DNA of 64,000 nt from Bin5 sp965207495 (GTDB taxonomy: Bacteria; Chloroflexota; Anaerolineae; Caldilineales; Caldilineaceae), in assembly GCA_965207495.1 (NCBI GenBank), contig OZ242287.1, forward strand, positions 4,216,001 through 4,280,000, in the 5' to 3' direction. Position numbers and translations under genes: made by a program. Shown here piece by piece: positions 61,395 through 64,000 of this stretch (the stretch's first letter is position 1; every line of letters begins with the position of its first letter). Under the pieces are notes generated by a model. It was given only the letters and a program-made list of their open reading frames with translations, did no database searches and was not told where the DNA came from.

Positions 61395-62039
61395 TTACGG
61401 ATAGTTCGTCTGATCGGGCAAACGATTCAAAATTGGTGTCGCAAGGAACATCACAACGCAATTGTACAGCGTGGCGGGGACGATCAGGTTGATCACCAGT
61501 GGGCCGGTCGGGAACCTGTAGCCTACGCCGACCAGGACAGCCAGGTAGGTAAGCGAAAAGACAAGCGTGCCAGACAACGCTGCGATAGATGGCACAAAGG
61601 AATTGCGCCGGAAGATCGCGTTGTGGCCGATGCCAGTCAGGAATGAGGTTGCCATCAGGGCCAGACTGGAGGCACCGATGGCTCCCCCGCTGAGGACATC
61701 CATCCACAGCCCGCCGACGAATCCCCAGAAGACTGCGCCGCGCCCGCCGGCGATCAGTGACCTGGCAATCACGAGCAGCAGGATCAGATCCGGGTAGACC
61801 CCCCGTACGGCCAATTTCGGGACGACGACGACCTGAAAGACGGCTGCTGCGCCAAGAATAGGAACGATCAGCCAGGAGGTCCCCAGGTTGGATGAAGAGA
61901 AAGAAGAGGAGAATGTCCTCCTTGCGCTAACCTGGTGAACACCGTCCTGCCGTGCGCCGAAAGATCCGAATAGTGAGCCTCTGTTTCTTCTTTCCTGGGA
62001 GATTCCCCTTGGCCCCAGACGACGCCCATCACTCGTCAC
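61395..62039 (-). CDS. mreD: Rod shape-determining protein MreD
   Basis: This is a small membrane protein of the elongation complex (214 residues from GTG 62039, with AGGAGA just upstream; the frame is open to 62084). About five hydrophobic segments begin near residue 55. PDLILLLVIARSLIAGGRGAVFWGFVGGLWMDVLSGGAIG is typical of MreD. It overlaps the mreC stop. Confidence 0.85.
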   Translation of the reverse strand: MTSDGRRLGPRGISQERRNRGSLFGSFGARQDGVHQVSARRTFSSSFSSSNLGTSWLIVPILGAAAVFQVVVVPKLAVRGVYPDLILLLVIARSLIAGGRGAVFWGFVGGLWMDVLSGGAIGASSLALMATSFLTGIGHNAIFRRNSFVPSIAALSGTLVFSLTYLAVLVGVGYRFPTGPLVINLIVPATLYNCVVMFLATPILNRLPDQTNYP

Positions 62040-62931
62040 TCGTCTCTCCTGGAGGATCCGGCAATGTATCCAGCAGCGGTACAAACTCAGACGGGTCGAA
62101 GTTGGTGACGACCATCACCTCTTCAAGCTGGCCGAAATTCACAGTCGGTCTTACAACAGCCTCCTGAAAGACATTTACGTCTCTTTGCCGCACCTCGACA
62201 ACCTGGCCGATATGGATTCCTTTGGGGAAGGAGCCGCCCATGCCCGAGGTAAGAACTACCTCCCCTACCCCGATTTCCGTGCCCTGGGGAAGGAATCCGA
62301 TGACCGGATGGGAGCCGGGCGTTCCACTGATGACCCCGGTCAACCGGCTCGCCTGCAGGATGGCGTTGACGGTACTGGACGGATCAGTGATAAGCAGTAT
62401 TTTGGAGGTGGTTGCCAGGACTTCGCTGATGCGGCCGACGAGGCCCTGATCATTCACCACCGGCATGCCAACTTTGATCCCATGCCGGGATCCGAGATCG
62501 ATCATTGCCACGTTGAGGAAGTTGGTGGCGTTTTGCCCGATCACGAGGCCGATGATCTGTCCGCCTTGCAGGCCGAGGCCGGGCCTGGTTTTGGCAAATT
62601 CCAGGTGTTCCCTATAGCGTTGATTTTCGCGCTCCACCTCCTGCAAACGCAGATTCTCGACGCTCAGGCTTTCGACGATACGTTCTAATTCGGTTACCCG
62701 CCGCTGGAGAGAGCGATAGTTGCGCAGATTTGTCAGGGACCTGGAAAGGCGGTTGGTCAAAGTCGCCAAACCGGACTGGCCCGGCGCGGTTACCATGGTG
62801 ACCAGTCCTTCCACTGTCCCCAGGCGGCCGGTCTGTTGTAGGGCGAGGAGCAGGATGGCCGTCAGAGTGAGGATAACAATTTTGAGCCCAAAGTTGACAC
62901 TGCCCCAGCCGCGTTGATCGCTGTTACGCAT
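62029..62931 (-). CDS. mreC: Rod shape-determining protein MreC
   Basis: This is a periplasm-facing scaffold of the elongation machinery (300 residues). An N-terminal membrane helix (about 14-30) is followed by a coiled coil (about 65-105), then the beta-barrel MreC core with GQIIGLVIGQNATNFLN and GMPVVNDQGLVGRI. It is preceded by mreB. Confidence 0.94.
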   Translation of the reverse strand: MRNSDQRGWGSVNFGLKIVILTLTAILLLALQQTGRLGTVEGLVTMVTAPGQSGLATLTNRLSRSLTNLRNYRSLQRRVTELERIVESLSVENLRLQEVERENQRYREHLEFAKTRPGLGLQGGQIIGLVIGQNATNFLNVAMIDLGSRHGIKVGMPVVNDQGLVGRISEVLATTSKILLITDPSSTVNAILQASRLTGVISGTPGSHPVIGFLPQGTEIGVGEVVLTSGMGGSFPKGIHIGQVVEVRQRDVNVFQEAVVRPTVNFGQLEEVMVVTNFDPSEFVPLLDTLPDPPGETSDE

Positions 62932-62990
62932 AGGCTTTTCGATGCCATTTCAGATAGGGGCACACTGGACTTGCCTACTCGAGCCGGGAA

Positions 62991-64000
62991 CTATCGAATC
63001 GTACTCTTACGTTGCATTGTTGTCAGCGTTTCGGCGTAGTGCTCCGGTTTCTCCAGGATCATGCCCGTCCCCAACACGACCGAGGAAAGCGGATTGTCGG
63101 CCACATAGACGTGCATGCGGTTTTCGTCTTGAATGCGCTGTGCCAGTCCCTGCAACAGAGCGCCACCGCCTGCCAGCACGATCCCATGCTCCATCAAGTC
63201 TGCCACAAGCTCAGGGGGCGTATCATCCAGTGTGTCCTTGACCGCGTCGACGATGACTTCAACAGAGCCGGTCAGAGCTTCCCTGATTTCAACGGAGCTG
63301 ATTTCGATGGCTTCGGGAAGACCAGTAATCAGATTACGGCCTCTGATGATCATGGTGCGCTCATGTTCGAGCGGGTAGGCGGAGCCTATTTCAATCTTGA
63401 CGCGCTCGGCCATGCGTTCGCCAATCAGAAGATTGTATTTTTGGCGGCTGTAGTTAACTATGTCTTCGTTCATCTCGTCTCCGGCAACACGGATCGAGCG
63501 TGAAACGACGATCCCGCCCATGGAGATTACCGCGACTTCGGTGGTGCCACCGCCGATGTCCACGATCATCGAGCCCACGGATTCGGTAACCGGCAGTCCT
63601 GCGCCGATGGCGGCCGCCATGGGCTCTTCGACCAGTCCTGCCTCTCTGGCGCCGGCGCTGACGGTTGCGTCTCGGACAGCGCGTTTCTCCACTTCGGTAA
63701 CGCCGGAAGGGATGCCGATAACGACGCGCGGGCGGGCGGTACCAAAGGCCCGATTGCCGTGAACCTTGCCGATGAAGGCATGGATCATCTCTTCCGTCAT
63801 CTTGAAATCGGAGATGACGCCGTCCTGCAAGGGGCGTACAGCCACAATATGTGAAGGCGTGCGGCCGACCATCTCTTTGGCCTCCTGCCCGATTGCTTTG
63901 ACTGAATTACGGCGTTTCGAAGACTTGTCGATAGCAACCACCGACGGTTCGTCAATGATGACCCCTCGGCCTTTCACATGAACCAGGGTATTTGCGGTGC
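62991..64000 (-). CDS. mreB: Rod shape-determining protein MreB (partial, C-terminal part)
   Basis: This is an actin-like filament protein guiding cell-wall growth. The frame is open to the right edge and reads TANTLVHVKGRGVIIDEPSVVAI there, so only roughly the first dozen residues are outside. DIGGGTTEVAVISMGGIV (phosphate/nucleotide binding), EEPMAAAIGAGLP and AGGGALLQGLAQ are seen. It is the first gene in the window of the unit mreB-C-D, mrdA, minC-D, rodA. Confidence 0.96.
   Translation of the reverse strand, partial: TANTLVHVKGRGVIIDEPSVVAIDKSSKRRNSVKAIGQEAKEMVGRTPSHIVAVRPLQDGVISDFKMTEEMIHAFIGKVHGNRAFGTARPRVVIGIPSGVTEVEKRAVRDATVSAGAREAGLVEEPMAAAIGAGLPVTESVGSMIVDIGGGTTEVAVISMGGIVVSRSIRVAGDEMNEDIVNYSRQKYNLLIGERMAERVKIEIGSAYPLEHERTMIIRGRNLITGLPEAIEISSVEIREALTGSVEVIVDAVKDTLDDTPPELVADLMEHGIVLAGGGALLQGLAQRIQDENRMHVYVADNPLSSVVLGTGMILEKPEHYAETLTTMQRKSTIR

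Overview
The window looks like a stretch of bacterial chromosome, most likely Chloroflexota (Anaerolineae/Caldilineae-like). This is an inference from gene content and protein flavour: a GC-rich genome, a CoxMSL-type molybdenum hydroxylase, nuoCD and nuoEF fusions, and mre-min-rod genes in one locus. It is not proven by a marker gene search. No rRNA, tRNA, CRISPR array, transposase or phage gene was seen.

Layout. 1-574: start of a DNA methyltransferase running off the left edge (-). 755-4750: molybdenum hydroxylase operon (FAD, 2Fe-2S and Moco subunits plus a MoaD-like protein) (-). 5037-7709: comEC (+). 7779-14395: a DUF2165 membrane protein, an AI-2E transporter fused to a HAD phosphatase, lepB, pnp and rpsO (-), with structured mRNA leaders before rpsO and pnp. 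15214-17786: queG and a DUF4013 membrane protein (+), ending in a very good terminator. 17980-20264: pdxS and pdxT separated by an overlapping antitoxin/PIN pair (-). 20673-22991: amtB and two PII-like genes (+). 23106-29400: amino-acid ABC permease, a tandem-duplicated binding protein, an HpcH/HpaI aldolase, a cysteine-dioxygenase-like cupin, a DUF2335 protein and a methyltransferase (-). 29683-30705: aldo/keto reductase (+). 30710-39456: a complex I gene set with only membrane-arm subunits, A-H-J-K-(TPR)-L-M-N (-). 40364-56077: a complete complex I operon, A-B-CD-EF-(Uma2)-G-H-I-J-K-L-M-N (+). 56133-64000: mreB-mreC-mreD-mrdA-minC-minD-rodA (-), with mreB cut by the right edge.

The most interesting part is the pair of divergent complex I loci. 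The right locus encodes the whole enzyme. The left locus encodes a second full set of membrane subunits (A, H, J, K, L, M, N) with no peripheral-arm gene. Its NuoH has lost several residues that the right-hand copy keeps, and a small TPR/membrane protein is built into its operon. The cell may be able to assemble an alternative proton-pumping membrane arm on shared or different electron-input modules. A dispersed, hairpin-rich repeat lies exactly between the two loci and again upstream of queG.

Other points of note are the pdxS-toxin/antitoxin-pdxT arrangement, a recent 738-bp in-frame duplication inside the binding-protein gene, paired PII proteins lacking the usual GDGK lysine, an in-frame acidic tail after the amtB stop, and strong intercistronic hairpins.
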